Shown here piece by piece: positions 8,331 through 15,665 of a DNA stretch of 64,000 bases. The DNA is taken from NCBI RefSeq assembly GCF_002237645.1, contig NZ_MJUZ01000048.1, positions 62,001-126,000 on the forward strand, read 5' to 3'. Under the pieces are notes generated by a model that did not search any database, was not told the origin of the DNA, and saw only the letters and a list, made by a program, of their open reading frames with translations. Positions within the stretch are counted from its first letter, which is position 1, and every line of letters begins with the position of its first letter. The position numbers and the translations under genes were made by a program. The stretch is from Desulfovibrio sp. MES5 (lineage in GTDB: Bacteria > Desulfobacterota > Desulfovibrionia > Desulfovibrionales > Desulfovibrionaceae).

Positions 8331-8434
8331 GGGTTCTGTGAATTTTTCTGTGTGAACTCCAACGCACCGCAACCAACTTAACACTATATAATATAAAGAT
8401 ATTTTTGAAAAAATCTCATTGGTTCACAGAACCC
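8331..8434. repeat. 12-bp inverted repeat around an AT-rich core upstream of the replication genes
   Basis: GGGTTCTGTGAA (8331-8342) faces its exact complement TTCACAGAACCC (8423-8434) across 80 bases. The core contains TATATAATATAA and a small AAAGATATTTTTG hairpin, and a run of nine T follows at 8442. Possible roles are a promoter/operator for the xis-like and replication genes, an origin, or a terminator for the upstream gene. Confidence 0.55.
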
Positions 8435-8559
8435 TGAGATTCTTTTTTTTTGGCAAGAACACGGCGGCAAATTTTACTATTCCTCAAGCTGGATATTCTT
8501 CTTTCAAAACAAGCCGGAAGCCATAGCGCTACGGCCAAAATATGAAAGGAGAATCGAAT

Positions 8560-8772
8560 ATGCCCAGCAAGAAGCTCAACACCCAGGAAGCCGCCGCCTA
8601 CCTCGGCGTGAAGCCCTGCACTCTGGAACTGTGGCGCTGCCGCAAGAAAGGCCCGCGCTATTTCAAGCTCGGCAGCCGCGTTATGTACGATCTGGCTGAA
8701 TTGGAAGCCTGGTTCGCCACGCGGGGCGTGCATACCACCGACACGGCCCCTCAACTGCGGGGTAGCAAATGA
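8560..8772 (+). CDS. AlpA/excisionase-like helix-turn-helix protein
   Basis: A protein of 70 residues: MPSKKLNTQEAAAYLGVKPC, then TLELWRCRKKGPRYFKLGSR, then VMYDLAELEAWFATR. This is the MerR/AlpA-type winged HTH (helix_turn_helix_17) shared by phage and island excisionases. AGGAG lies eight bases before ATG 8560, so I prefer it to 8542. It overlaps the replication gene by four bases. Such proteins bend att DNA for excision or activate int and rep. It lies far from int, so control of the rep-mob operon is equally likely. Confidence 0.8.
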   Translation: MPSKKLNTQEAAAYLGVKPCTLELWRCRKKGPRYFKLGSRVMYDLAELEAWFATRGVHTTDTAPQLRGSK

Positions 8773-11111
8773 CCAGCATCTTCGAGCAGGTCAAAGCCGC
8801 CCTTGCCCCACGCTTGCCGGAAGTGCTGGCAGACCTTCTGCCCGGCGGACGAATTTCGGGCAGAGATTATGTGTGCGCGTCGTTGCAGGGCGACGCGGGC
8901 ACGTCCTGCGCCACAAACCTGGAGACAGGCAAGGGCAGCGATTTTGCTACAGGCGAAAGCTGGGGCGATGTTATCGCCCTGGCCGCCAAGGTCTGGAACA
9001 TGCGCCAGGGCAAGGCCGCCCAGGAGCTTGCGCGCCGGTATCACGTGGACACTGGACAGAACGCGCCGCAGCCGATCCAGCAGCCCGCCGCGTTCAGTGT
9101 CATCCTGCCCGTGCCGGAGTCCTCACCCGAGCCGCCGCGCCACCATGCACAGCACGGGCAGGCCTCTGCCTTGTGGCGTTACGCTGATGGACAGGGCCGC
9201 ACCCTTGGCCATGTGGCCCGTTTTGAAACGCCTGAAGGCAAGGTCATTCTGCCGCTGTGTTTTGGGCACTATGGCACTGGCCGACCTCAATGGGTATGGA
9301 AGGCTTTGCCAGAGCCGCGCCCGCTGTACGGCTTGCCCGGCCTTCAGCGTACAGACAGTCCCGTGCTACTGGTGGAAGGCGAAAAGACAGCGGACGCAGC
9401 CCAGGCTCTCTTCCCGCAGTATGCCGTGCTTACCTGGAGCGGCGGGGCCAATGCCGTGGGCAAAGCGGACTGGTCGCCGCTGACGGGCCGTGTCGTCATC
9501 ATATGGCCGGATAACGACGAGCCGGGCTTCAAAGGCGCGCTGGAAATTGCGTCTCTGTTGAAGAGTACCGCCGCCAGCATCCGTGTGGTGCTGCCATCAG
9601 CGAGTCTTCCTGAGAAATGGGACGTAGCCGATCCTGCGCCGGAAGGCTTCAACCCACACGCCGCTTTGCAGGATGCGTTGACGGTGGAAGACTTCTACCG
9701 CTCCGTCTCGTCGCGCAATGGCGGCCATATGGCCGCAATACAAGTAGACACACCCCCGCCGCCCGACACCGACGACCTCACCCTGAAAGAGTGGCCGCGT
9801 TTCTCGTGGGATGCCTGCCCCGGCCTGCTGGGTGATTTTGTACGCCTTGCCACCCGCAACAGCGAGGCCGACCCGGCGGCGGTGTGCGTCACCGCCCTGG
9901 TGCGCTTCGGCGCAGAGGTCTACAGCTACGGCGGGCGCTCCGGCCTTGGCCCGCACTTCTATATTGGCGAGACCATCCACCCGCCACGCCTCTTTGCCGT
10001 CATCTGCGGTAATTCCAGCAAGGCCCGCAAGGGCACGTCGCGCCACCCCGTGACCAAGCTCTTTGGCCGCGAACACTGCCAACCTGCCGACCTGAAAGGC
10101 TGGGGCGTGGCCCTGTCCGCCAGAGAGAGCGGCGGCCCGCTCTCCACCGGCGAAGGTTTGGCTCACCATGTGCGCGACGAAACGGACGAAGAACGCGAGC
10201 GCCACCAGCGCCAGAATCCCAACGAGCCAATCCGCGAGAAGGGCGACAAGCGCCTCATCATTCTGGACGAGGAGTTCGCCAGCGGGCTGGCCTGCACCAA
10301 GCGTGAAGGCAACACGCTCTCTATGGGCATCCGCTGCTTCTGGGATTCCGGCGACTATGCGCCGCTGACCAAGAACAACCCCGTGACTGTGCGCGGGGCG
10401 CACATCAGCATTTTGACTCACATCACTATGCAGGAACTGGCCGTGTGCCTGGGTGAAGTGCAGGCCGTGAACGGTTTCGGCAACCGCTTCCTTTGGGTTT
10501 GTGCCCGCCGCGCCAAACTGGTGCCTTTGCCTGCACGAATGCCGGACGTGGAGTTGGCCCCGTTGCAGCGCGAACTCTGGCGGCTGGTGGGCCTTGCCCA
10601 GCGACGCGGAACCATGACCATGACGCCGCCCGCCGTGGCGCTGTGGGAAAGCCTGTACACTGAGCTTTCGCAGGAGCACAGCGGTCTTGCCGGGAGCATC
10701 ATCAACCGTGCCGAGGCCCAGACTTTGCGGCTTGCCCTCATCTACGCCTTGCTGGACGGTGCGGAGCAGATTGCCGAAAACCACTTGAAAGCGGCCCTGG
10801 CCATGTGGAACTATGCGCAGGAGTCGGCGCTGTATATTTTTGGCGACCGCGTGGCCGATCCGCTGGAGGAAAAGGTGCTGGAGGCGCTCAAGGCCGGGCC
10901 GCTCACAGCCACGGAACTCAGCGCCGCCCTCAACCGTCATGTGCCCCGCGAGCGCCTGCAACCGCTCCTGCAACAACTGGAAGGGCAACAGCGCATCAGC
11001 ATCCAGAAGCAGAAAAACGCAGGCCGCCCCCGGCTCATAATAGCGTTGCGCGTAATAAGCGAACAAAGCGAAAAAGGCGAATTTAGCGAAAAAAGGGAGG
11101 CCCGCTCATGA
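8769..11111 (+). CDS. TOPRIM / DUF3987-type primase-helicase-like replication protein
   Basis: A 780-residue protein. The N-terminal part (about 25-100) resembles a CHC2-like primase start. About 190-300 is TOPRIM-like: PVLLVEGEKTADAAQALFPQ, then VLTWSGGANAVGKADW, then VVIIWPDNDEPGFKGA. From about 345 to 700 it follows DUF3987 proteins: VICGNSSKARKGTS replaces a P-loop, then LIILDEEFASGLACTKREGN. A winged helix (about 705-760) ends it. Such proteins start replication of mobilizable elements and satellites. Gene order with mobC/mobA fits a rolling or theta-type mobilizable replicon. A strict Walker A GK[ST] is not evident (KARKGTS), so helicase activity is uncertain. Confidence 0.8.
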   Translation: MTSIFEQVKAALAPRLPEVLADLLPGGRISGRDYVCASLQGDAGTSCATNLETGKGSDFATGESWGDVIALAAKVWNMRQGKAAQELARRYHVDTGQNAPQPIQQPAAFSVILPVPESSPEPPRHHAQHGQASALWRYADGQGRTLGHVARFETPEGKVILPLCFGHYGTGRPQWVWKALPEPRPLYGLPGLQRTDSPVLLVEGEKTADAAQALFPQYAVLTWSGGANAVGKADWSPLTGRVVIIWPDNDEPGFKGALEIASLLKSTAASIRVVLPSASLPEKWDVADPAPEGFNPHAALQDALTVEDFYRSVSSRNGGHMAAIQVDTPPPPDTDDLTLKEWPRFSWDACPGLLGDFVRLATRNSEADPAAVCVTALVRFGAEVYSYGGRSGLGPHFYIGETIHPPRLFAVICGNSSKARKGTSRHPVTKLFGREHCQPADLKGWGVALSARESGGPLSTGEGLAHHVRDETDEERERHQRQNPNEPIREKGDKRLIILDEEFASGLACTKREGNTLSMGIRCFWDSGDYAPLTKNNPVTVRGAHISILTHITMQELAVCLGEVQAVNGFGNRFLWVCARRAKLVPLPARMPDVELAPLQRELWRLVGLAQRRGTMTMTPPAVALWESLYTELSQEHSGLAGSIINRAEAQTLRLALIYALLDGAEQIAENHLKAALAMWNYAQESALYIFGDRVADPLEEKVLEALKAGPLTATELSAALNRHVPRERLQPLLQQLEGQQRISIQKQKNAGRPRLIIALRVISEQSEKGEFSEKREARS

Positions 11112-11295
11112 GGCTTTTTTCGCTTCTTTCGCTTTTTTCATATTTCGCAGCCGTAGAGCGTTGCGTGCCTACCTATGGCGTTAAAGGCGAGGGCCAGCCT
11201 ACCCGTTGTGGGCACACGCTGACGCGGTGCCCCCTGCCGGGGCTGGCGGGTGGCTTCGCCCCCTCGACCCCCTTTAAAGCCCAAAGGCCAAAACC
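11112..11295 (+). other. Candidate oriT region upstream of mobC
   Basis: This is a 184-bp gap before mobC with no convincing gene. It is rich in short inverted repeats: CCCTGCCGGGGCTGGCGGG, then GGCTTCGCCCCCTCGACCCC, then CTTTAAAGCCCAAAGG. oriT of MobA/MobC-type elements normally lies immediately upstream of mobC. This placement is the main evidence; no nic site is identified. Confidence 0.35.
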
Positions 11296-11643
11296 ATGAA
11301 GCCGGAGCGCGACACCCGCAGCGCGTGGATTAAGCTGCGCGTCACTCCGGCGGAGAAGGAAGCCATCGCCGCCAAGGCTGCTGCCCAGGGCCAGACCGTG
11401 ACGGATTTCATCCGCCAGCGTGCCCTGGACTACCGGCTGCGGCAGACGCCTCTGGAGAAAGAGCGCGTCCGGCAGCTCGCCCGCATCGGCGCGAACCTCA
11501 ACCAGCTTGCCCGCTGGGCCAATATCCACAAGAGCCGCGCTGAAGCCCTAGACGTGCTTACCGCCCTGGTCAGCCTCGAAAATGCTGTCCGAACAGACAC
11601 ACCGCCCCCCGCATCCGCACCAGAGGAAGCGCCATGTACATGA
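11296..11643 (+). CDS. mobC: MobC-family relaxosome protein
   Basis: A 115-residue ribbon-helix-helix protein that would bind oriT and assist the relaxase. The N-terminal half has WIKLRVTPAEKEAIAAKAAA, a ribbon-helix-helix start. The family hallmark RQLARIGANLNQLARWANI (about 55-73) is clear, as in MobC of ColE1-like and RSF1010-like systems. The end overlaps the start of mobA by ten bases. The gene follows the replication gene in the same direction, so both may be expressed together. Confidence 0.9.
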   Translation: MKPERDTRSAWIKLRVTPAEKEAIAAKAAAQGQTVTDFIRQRALDYRLRQTPLEKERVRQLARIGANLNQLARWANIHKSRAEALDVLTALVSLENAVRTDTPPPASAPEEAPCT

Positions 11644-13211
11644 AAGTTTTCCCTCACGGTCAGGGCGCGGGCGAAGGCCCCACCAATTACCTTGTGCGCG
11701 AAGACTACCCCGGACGCGACGCCCACCTGCCGGATGTGCTGCGCGGCGACCCGGAGGTGACGCGCTCGCTCATCGACTCGTTGGACACCAAATGGCGTTT
11801 CACCGCCGGGGCTTTGTCGTGGCACCCCGACGACACGGTGACGCCGGAGCAGGAGCAGCGCGTCATGGACGACTTTGAAGCTCTGGCCTTTGCCGGGTTG
11901 GAGGCGGGTCAGCGCAATATCCTCTGGGTGCGGCACGTTCACGCCGGGCACCACGAACTGCACTTTGTGATTCCGCGTGTGGAGCTTGCCAGCGGCAAGG
12001 CATTCAACCCCTGTCCGCCCGGTTGGCAGAAGCATTTTGACCTGTTCCGCGACCTGCACAACCACCGGGAGGGATGGGCCAGGCCCGACGATCCGGCCCG
12101 CACCCGCATGTACACGCCGGCCCATGCGGATTTGCACCGGGCGCGGCTACTGCGCTGGGGCAAGACACCCACGCCGGATGATAGAGCCACTGCCAAGGAG
12201 GCCATTCACGAATACGTGCAGGCCAAGGTGGAGCAAGGGCAGGCCTCCAACCGCGCCGAGGTGTTCATGGCCCTGCAAGAGGCCGGACTGGAGATCAACC
12301 GGGCAGGCAAGGATTACATCACCGTCAAAGACCCTGACAGCGGGGAGAAATTGCGCCTGAAAGGAGGCATGTATGCAGAACATTGGGACTTCAGCCAGTT
12401 CGTTGGCCGAACGAGTGAGGGTCAAGGCCGAACAGGAGCGGCAGGAGATGGAGAGCCTGACCCGGCAACAGTTCAGCGCCTTGAGCGAGAGCTTGCGGCA
12501 GTCATCGCAAAACGCGCTGAGTACAACCGAGGCCGCTATCCTCGCCCAGCTTGGGAATTTGGAAAGCAGCATCAGCTCCCGCAGCCGGACGCTGCACCGC
12601 GCCTTTGGTTGGGCATGCTTGCGGAGCCTGCTCCTGAGCCTGAGCATCCTGATGGGCGCGGGCCTGGGGGGCTGGGGCTTGATGACACTGGCCGGGAAGC
12701 AGGTATCGAACCTACGGACAGAGATAGTGACGCTCAAGGAGCAGAAAGAAGCACTGGAAACGGAGAGTGCCGCAATCTGGAACACTTTCAAGGGGCTGGA
12801 ACCCCTGCGCTCAGAGGGCAAGGACTATCTGCTGACCCCGGAGGGCTGGACAATCATCAACAGCGGCATGGCGGGCAAGCGCGACGCATGGCGCATCGTG
12901 AGGAAATAGACCATGACCGAACTGGAACGGATGCTCAAAGAATCCCTGACGCAGACGGAACAGCTTCTGCGCAACAATCAGATCGCCCATTCCCAGACCC
13001 TGCAACACCACAGCGGGGAGCTGGCGACCCTCAAGAACGCAGTCCGAACCCTGCAAGCCGAACAAGCGGCCTTGACCGCGCACTTGACGCGCTTGAACGC
13101 TGTGTACGAGAGCTTACAGCCCTTGTTGAGGCGGTTGAACGCGCTGTTGCCCGGCAAGTAGAAAGATTGCGGGAGCGGCAACGCTCCCGTGGGCCGGGCA
13201 TGGGGCTATAA
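11634..13211 (+). CDS. mobA: MobA relaxase (MobP-type)
   Basis: A 525-residue relaxase that would nick oriT and pilot the strand through a helper secretion system. The N-terminal nuclease domain carries YLVREDYPGRDAHLPDVLRG (the active Tyr is probably 19), and the metal-binding histidine motif is HVHAGHHELHFVIPR (about 100-114). HNHREGW and a basic region follow. After about residue 245 the sequence turns low-complexity, because two further genes use the other frame here. It ends in a basic helix (VERAVARQVERLRERQRSRG). No coupling protein or secretion genes are present nearby. Confidence 0.92.
   Translation: MYMKVFPHGQGAGEGPTNYLVREDYPGRDAHLPDVLRGDPEVTRSLIDSLDTKWRFTAGALSWHPDDTVTPEQEQRVMDDFEALAFAGLEAGQRNILWVRHVHAGHHELHFVIPRVELASGKAFNPCPPGWQKHFDLFRDLHNHREGWARPDDPARTRMYTPAHADLHRARLLRWGKTPTPDDRATAKEAIHEYVQAKVEQGQASNRAEVFMALQEAGLEINRAGKDYITVKDPDSGEKLRLKGGMYAEHWDFSQFVGRTSEGQGRTGAAGDGEPDPATVQRLERELAAVIAKRAEYNRGRYPRPAWEFGKQHQLPQPDAAPRLWLGMLAEPAPEPEHPDGRGPGGLGLDDTGREAGIEPTDRDSDAQGAERSTGNGECRNLEHFQGAGTPALRGQGLSADPGGLDNHQQRHGGQARRMAHREEIDHDRTGTDAQRIPDADGTASAQQSDRPFPDPATPQRGAGDPQERSPNPASRTSGLDRALDALERCVRELTALVEAVERAVARQVERLRERQRSRGPGMGL
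12373..12909 (+). CDS. mobB: MobB-like protein nested in mobA
   Basis: A 178-residue protein read +1 to mobA and entirely inside it. A strong AAAGGAGG five bases before the ATG shows it is really translated. A coiled N-terminal half is followed by a membrane segment (about 81-100, SLLLSLSILMGAGLGGWGLM), a coil and a soluble C-terminus (LLTPEGWTIINSGMAGKRDA). ColE1-type elements carry mobB and mobD inside mobA in the same way. MobB there helps dock the relaxosome at the membrane. The match is by layout and topology, not by clear identity. Confidence 0.85.
   Translation: MQNIGTSASSLAERVRVKAEQERQEMESLTRQQFSALSESLRQSSQNALSTTEAAILAQLGNLESSISSRSRTLHRAFGWACLRSLLLSLSILMGAGLGGWGLMTLAGKQVSNLRTEIVTLKEQKEALETESAAIWNTFKGLEPLRSEGKDYLLTPEGWTIINSGMAGKRDAWRIVRK
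12913..13161 (+). CDS. MobD-like coiled-coil protein nested in mobA
   Basis: An 82-residue, almost wholly coiled-coil protein (MTELERMLKESLTQTEQLLR). It begins three bases after the MobB-like stop, in the same frame, with GAGGAAA seven bases upstream, and still lies within mobA. In ColE1 the second nested gene is mobD, so I use that comparison with reserve. Confidence 0.65.
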   Translation: MTELERMLKESLTQTEQLLRNNQIAHSQTLQHHSGELATLKNAVRTLQAEQAALTAHLTRLNAVYESLQPLLRRLNALLPGK

Positions 13212-13469
13212 CGCGCGTTGGCCTTCTCCGGTGAGAATCCATACGGGGTTCGCATAGGTTTTCAAAAATGCCGTGCGCAGCCATTCTACAGGTATGTGCA
13301 GCCGCCGCCGTGCATCAGACAGCTTGGCGGGCTTGGTGTCCAAGAACTCCGCCAGCTCATAATAATTCGCGCACCCACTGACCGCATACAACCTCTGCTT
13401 TACAGCATCAAAGGCTACCGTGTCGGGCACGGAGTGGAAGGCGCATAACGGGCCGGTTGCATACCGCAT
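13206..13469 (-). CDS. CI-repressor-like DNA-binding protein
   Basis: An 87-residue protein (MRYATGPLCAFHSVPDTVAF). The central part (YELAEFLDTKPAKLSDARRR, then LHIPVEWLRTAFLKTYANP) matches the HTH of phage CI-type repressors, ending with PVWILTGEG as in Desulfovibrio-type CI proteins. ATG 13469 has AGGTG six bases upstream; a GTG at 13478 would start inside the operator. It is divergent from the XRE gene and ends six bases before mobA ends on the other strand. It may silence the mob or defence genes. Confidence 0.75.
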   Translation of the reverse strand: MRYATGPLCAFHSVPDTVAFDAVKQRLYAVSGCANYYELAEFLDTKPAKLSDARRRLHIPVEWLRTAFLKTYANPVWILTGEGQRAL

Positions 13470-13470
13470 A

Positions 13471-13511
13471 TTTTTCACCTATAGGTAGTTTTTTCATCTA
13501 TAGGTGAAAAA
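13471..13511. promoter_or_regulatory. Operator in the divergent regulator promoter
   Basis: The two arms TTTTTCACCTATAG (13471) and CTATAGGTGAAAAA (13498) are exact complements, 13 bases apart. Each holds a CTATAGGT-type core. The site lies between the CI-like gene (minus) and the XRE gene (plus) and covers the ribosome site of the former, so either regulator may bind here. Confidence 0.8.
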
Positions 13512-13542
13512 CAAATCAAAGGCAATCGGATATGGTCTATGA

Positions 13543-13785
13543 ATGAAAAAGACCAAATCCCGTGCCTTTGGCCCGATTCTCAAGCGCTTTCGCACCGAAA
13601 AGAAGCTCACCCAGGAAGAGCTGGCCGAAAAGGTGGGCGTGGTCACGTCCTACATAAGCATGATGGAAAGCGGCCAGAAATTCCCGAATCTGGAGATGTT
13701 CTTTGCGCTGGCCACAGCGTTGGAGATAAGGGCCTCAGCCTTGATTCTGGCTATGGAAGCGCACCACACAAACGACCATCAATAA
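13543..13785 (+). CDS. XRE-family HTH regulator
   Basis: An 80-residue protein dominated by an HTH_3 domain (about 10-65): GPILKRFRTEKKLTQEELAE, KVGVVTSYISMMESGQKFPN, LEMFFALATALEIRASAL. No effector domain is present. It lies 54 bases before hsdM and may act like the C (controller) protein of restriction systems, delaying or balancing hsd expression from the palindromic operator. A frame from 13539 through this region also reaches hsdM, but its first 100 residues are not protein-like. Confidence 0.9.
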   Translation: MKKTKSRAFGPILKRFRTEKKLTQEELAEKVGVVTSYISMMESGQKFPNLEMFFALATALEIRASALILAMEAHHTNDHQ

Positions 13786-13838
13786 CATGCAGTCTGTTGC
13801 TGACGACATGTTCGGGCAGCACGCACATAGAGGAAAGG

Positions 13839-15665
13839 ATGACCAGCCAAGTCCACAATCAGATTATCAGTTTCATATGGAGCATTGCGGACGACTGCCT
13901 GCGCGACATTTACACACGCGGCAAGTACCGCGACGTTATTTTGCCCATGACGGTGATCCGCCGTCTGGACGCGGTGCTGGAACCCACCAAGGACGCTGTG
14001 CTCGCCATGAAGAAGACCATGGACGGAGCAAAGATCAGCAATCAGACCCCGGCCCTGTGCAAGGCAGCAGGGCAAGCTTTCTGCAATGCCTCACCCTTCT
14101 GCCTCAAAGACCTGACATCCCGCGCCAAGGAACAACAACTCAAGTCCGACTTCATGGCCTATCTGGATGGCTTTTCGCCCAACGTGCAGGAGATTCTGGA
14201 CAAGTTCAAATTTCGCGCGCAGATAGACACCATGTCCGAAAGCGGCATCCTGGGGGCTGTCATTGAGAAATTCGTGTCGCCGCTCATCAACCTGAGCCCC
14301 CAACCTGTGCTGCATGACGACGGCAGCGAGCGCCTGCCCGCGCTGGACAATCACAGCATGGGAACGGTGTTTGAAGAGCTGATCCGCCGCTTCAACGAAG
14401 AAAACAACGAAGAGGCGGGCGAACACTTCACCCCGCGCGACGTGGTGGAGCTGATGGCCGACCTTATCTTCAAGCCCATTGCCCACCGCATTCAGGACGC
14501 TACCTACTCCTGCTATGACGGGGCCAGCGGCACGGGCGGTATGCTCACCGTGGCGGAAGACCGCCTGCATGCCCTCGCGGCAAAGCAGGGCAAAAAGGTT
14601 TCCATTCACCTGTTCGGGCAGGAAACCGCGCCGGAAACGTATGCCATTGCCAAGGCCGACATGCTGCTCAAGGGCGAGGGCGATCAGGCCGAAAACATCG
14701 CCTTTGGTTCCACCTTGTCTGCCGATCAGTTCCCCACGCGGCAATTCGACTTCATGCTTTCCAACCCCCCCTATGGCAAAACATGGAAGGTGGACGCCGA
14801 AAAAATGGGCGGCAAGAAGGAAATTCTGGACAGCCGCTTTGTCACCAGCTTCAAGGATGATCCCAAGTTCAGCATGATCCCGCGCATCAGCGACGGGCAG
14901 TTGCTCTTTTTGCTGAACAATATTTCCAAGATGAAGCACGGCACCGAGCTTGGCAGCCGCATTGCCGAGGTGCATAACGGCTCGTCGCTCTTCACCGGCG
15001 ACGCAGGCCAGGGCGAAAGCAATGCCCGCCGTTTCATGATTGAAAACGATCTGGTGGAGGCCATTATCGCCCTGCCGGAAAAGATGTTTTACAACACCGG
15101 CATCGGTACATTCATCTGGGTGCTTTCCAACCGCAAGGACAAGGCGCGACAGGGCAAGATACAGCTCATCGACGCTACCAGCCTCAAAGAGCCCTTGCGC
15201 AAAAATCTGGGCGAAAAAAACTGCACCATTGGCCGTGATTTGCGCCGCCAGATTCTTGAGCTGTATATGCAGTTTGAGGAAAACGAATACAGCAAGATTT
15301 TTGACAACAAGGAATTCGGCTACTGGAAGATAACTGTGCTCCAGCCGCTGTTGAACGCCAAAGGTCAACCGCAGAAAGACAAAAAAGGCCAGATGAAGCC
15401 TGACAAAGAGCTGACCGACACAGAGCAGGTGCCGCTGACCTATCCCGGCGGCATAGACGCCTTTGTGGAAAAAGAGGTGCGCCCCTTTGCCCCCAACGCC
15501 TGGGTGGACGAAGACAAGACCGTCATCGGCTATGAACTGAGCTTCACCAAATATTTTTACAAGCCCGTGCAACTGCGCACCCTTGAGGAAATCACGGCGG
15601 ACTTGCGCGCGCTGGAAGCGCAGAGCCAGGGCCTCATGGCCGAGATTCTGGGGGATCTGGCATGA
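13839..15665 (+). CDS. hsdM: Type I restriction-modification DNA methyltransferase subunit HsdM
   Basis: HsdM (608 residues) methylates adenine in the target with S-adenosylmethionine and is needed for both modification and restriction. It begins MTSQVHNQIISFIWSIADDC with GAGGAAAGG just upstream. The N-terminal HsdM_N helical domain is followed by the N6 adenine methyltransferase domain, with GEHFTPRDVVELMADL, motif I DGASGTGGM (about 227), and catalytic NPPYG (about 308). The C-terminal coil contacts HsdS. It overlaps hsdS by four bases (ATGA). All motifs are intact. Confidence 0.97.
   Translation: MTSQVHNQIISFIWSIADDCLRDIYTRGKYRDVILPMTVIRRLDAVLEPTKDAVLAMKKTMDGAKISNQTPALCKAAGQAFCNASPFCLKDLTSRAKEQQLKSDFMAYLDGFSPNVQEILDKFKFRAQIDTMSESGILGAVIEKFVSPLINLSPQPVLHDDGSERLPALDNHSMGTVFEELIRRFNEENNEEAGEHFTPRDVVELMADLIFKPIAHRIQDATYSCYDGASGTGGMLTVAEDRLHALAAKQGKKVSIHLFGQETAPETYAIAKADMLLKGEGDQAENIAFGSTLSADQFPTRQFDFMLSNPPYGKTWKVDAEKMGGKKEILDSRFVTSFKDDPKFSMIPRISDGQLLFLLNNISKMKHGTELGSRIAEVHNGSSLFTGDAGQGESNARRFMIENDLVEAIIALPEKMFYNTGIGTFIWVLSNRKDKARQGKIQLIDATSLKEPLRKNLGEKNCTIGRDLRRQILELYMQFEENEYSKIFDNKEFGYWKITVLQPLLNAKGQPQKDKKGQMKPDKELTDTEQVPLTYPGGIDAFVEKEVRPFAPNAWVDEDKTVIGYELSFTKYFYKPVQLRTLEEITADLRALEAQSQGLMAEILGDLA

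Noticed and set aside
9597-11066. 489-residue minus-strand open frame
   Set aside because: It is antisense to the TOPRIM/DUF3987 gene, which has coherent motifs and coupled neighbours.
13539-13838. N-terminal extension of HsdM by 100 residues
   Set aside because: It overlaps the XRE gene in another frame and is not protein-like; the ATG at 13839 has a good ribosome site and fits the family start.
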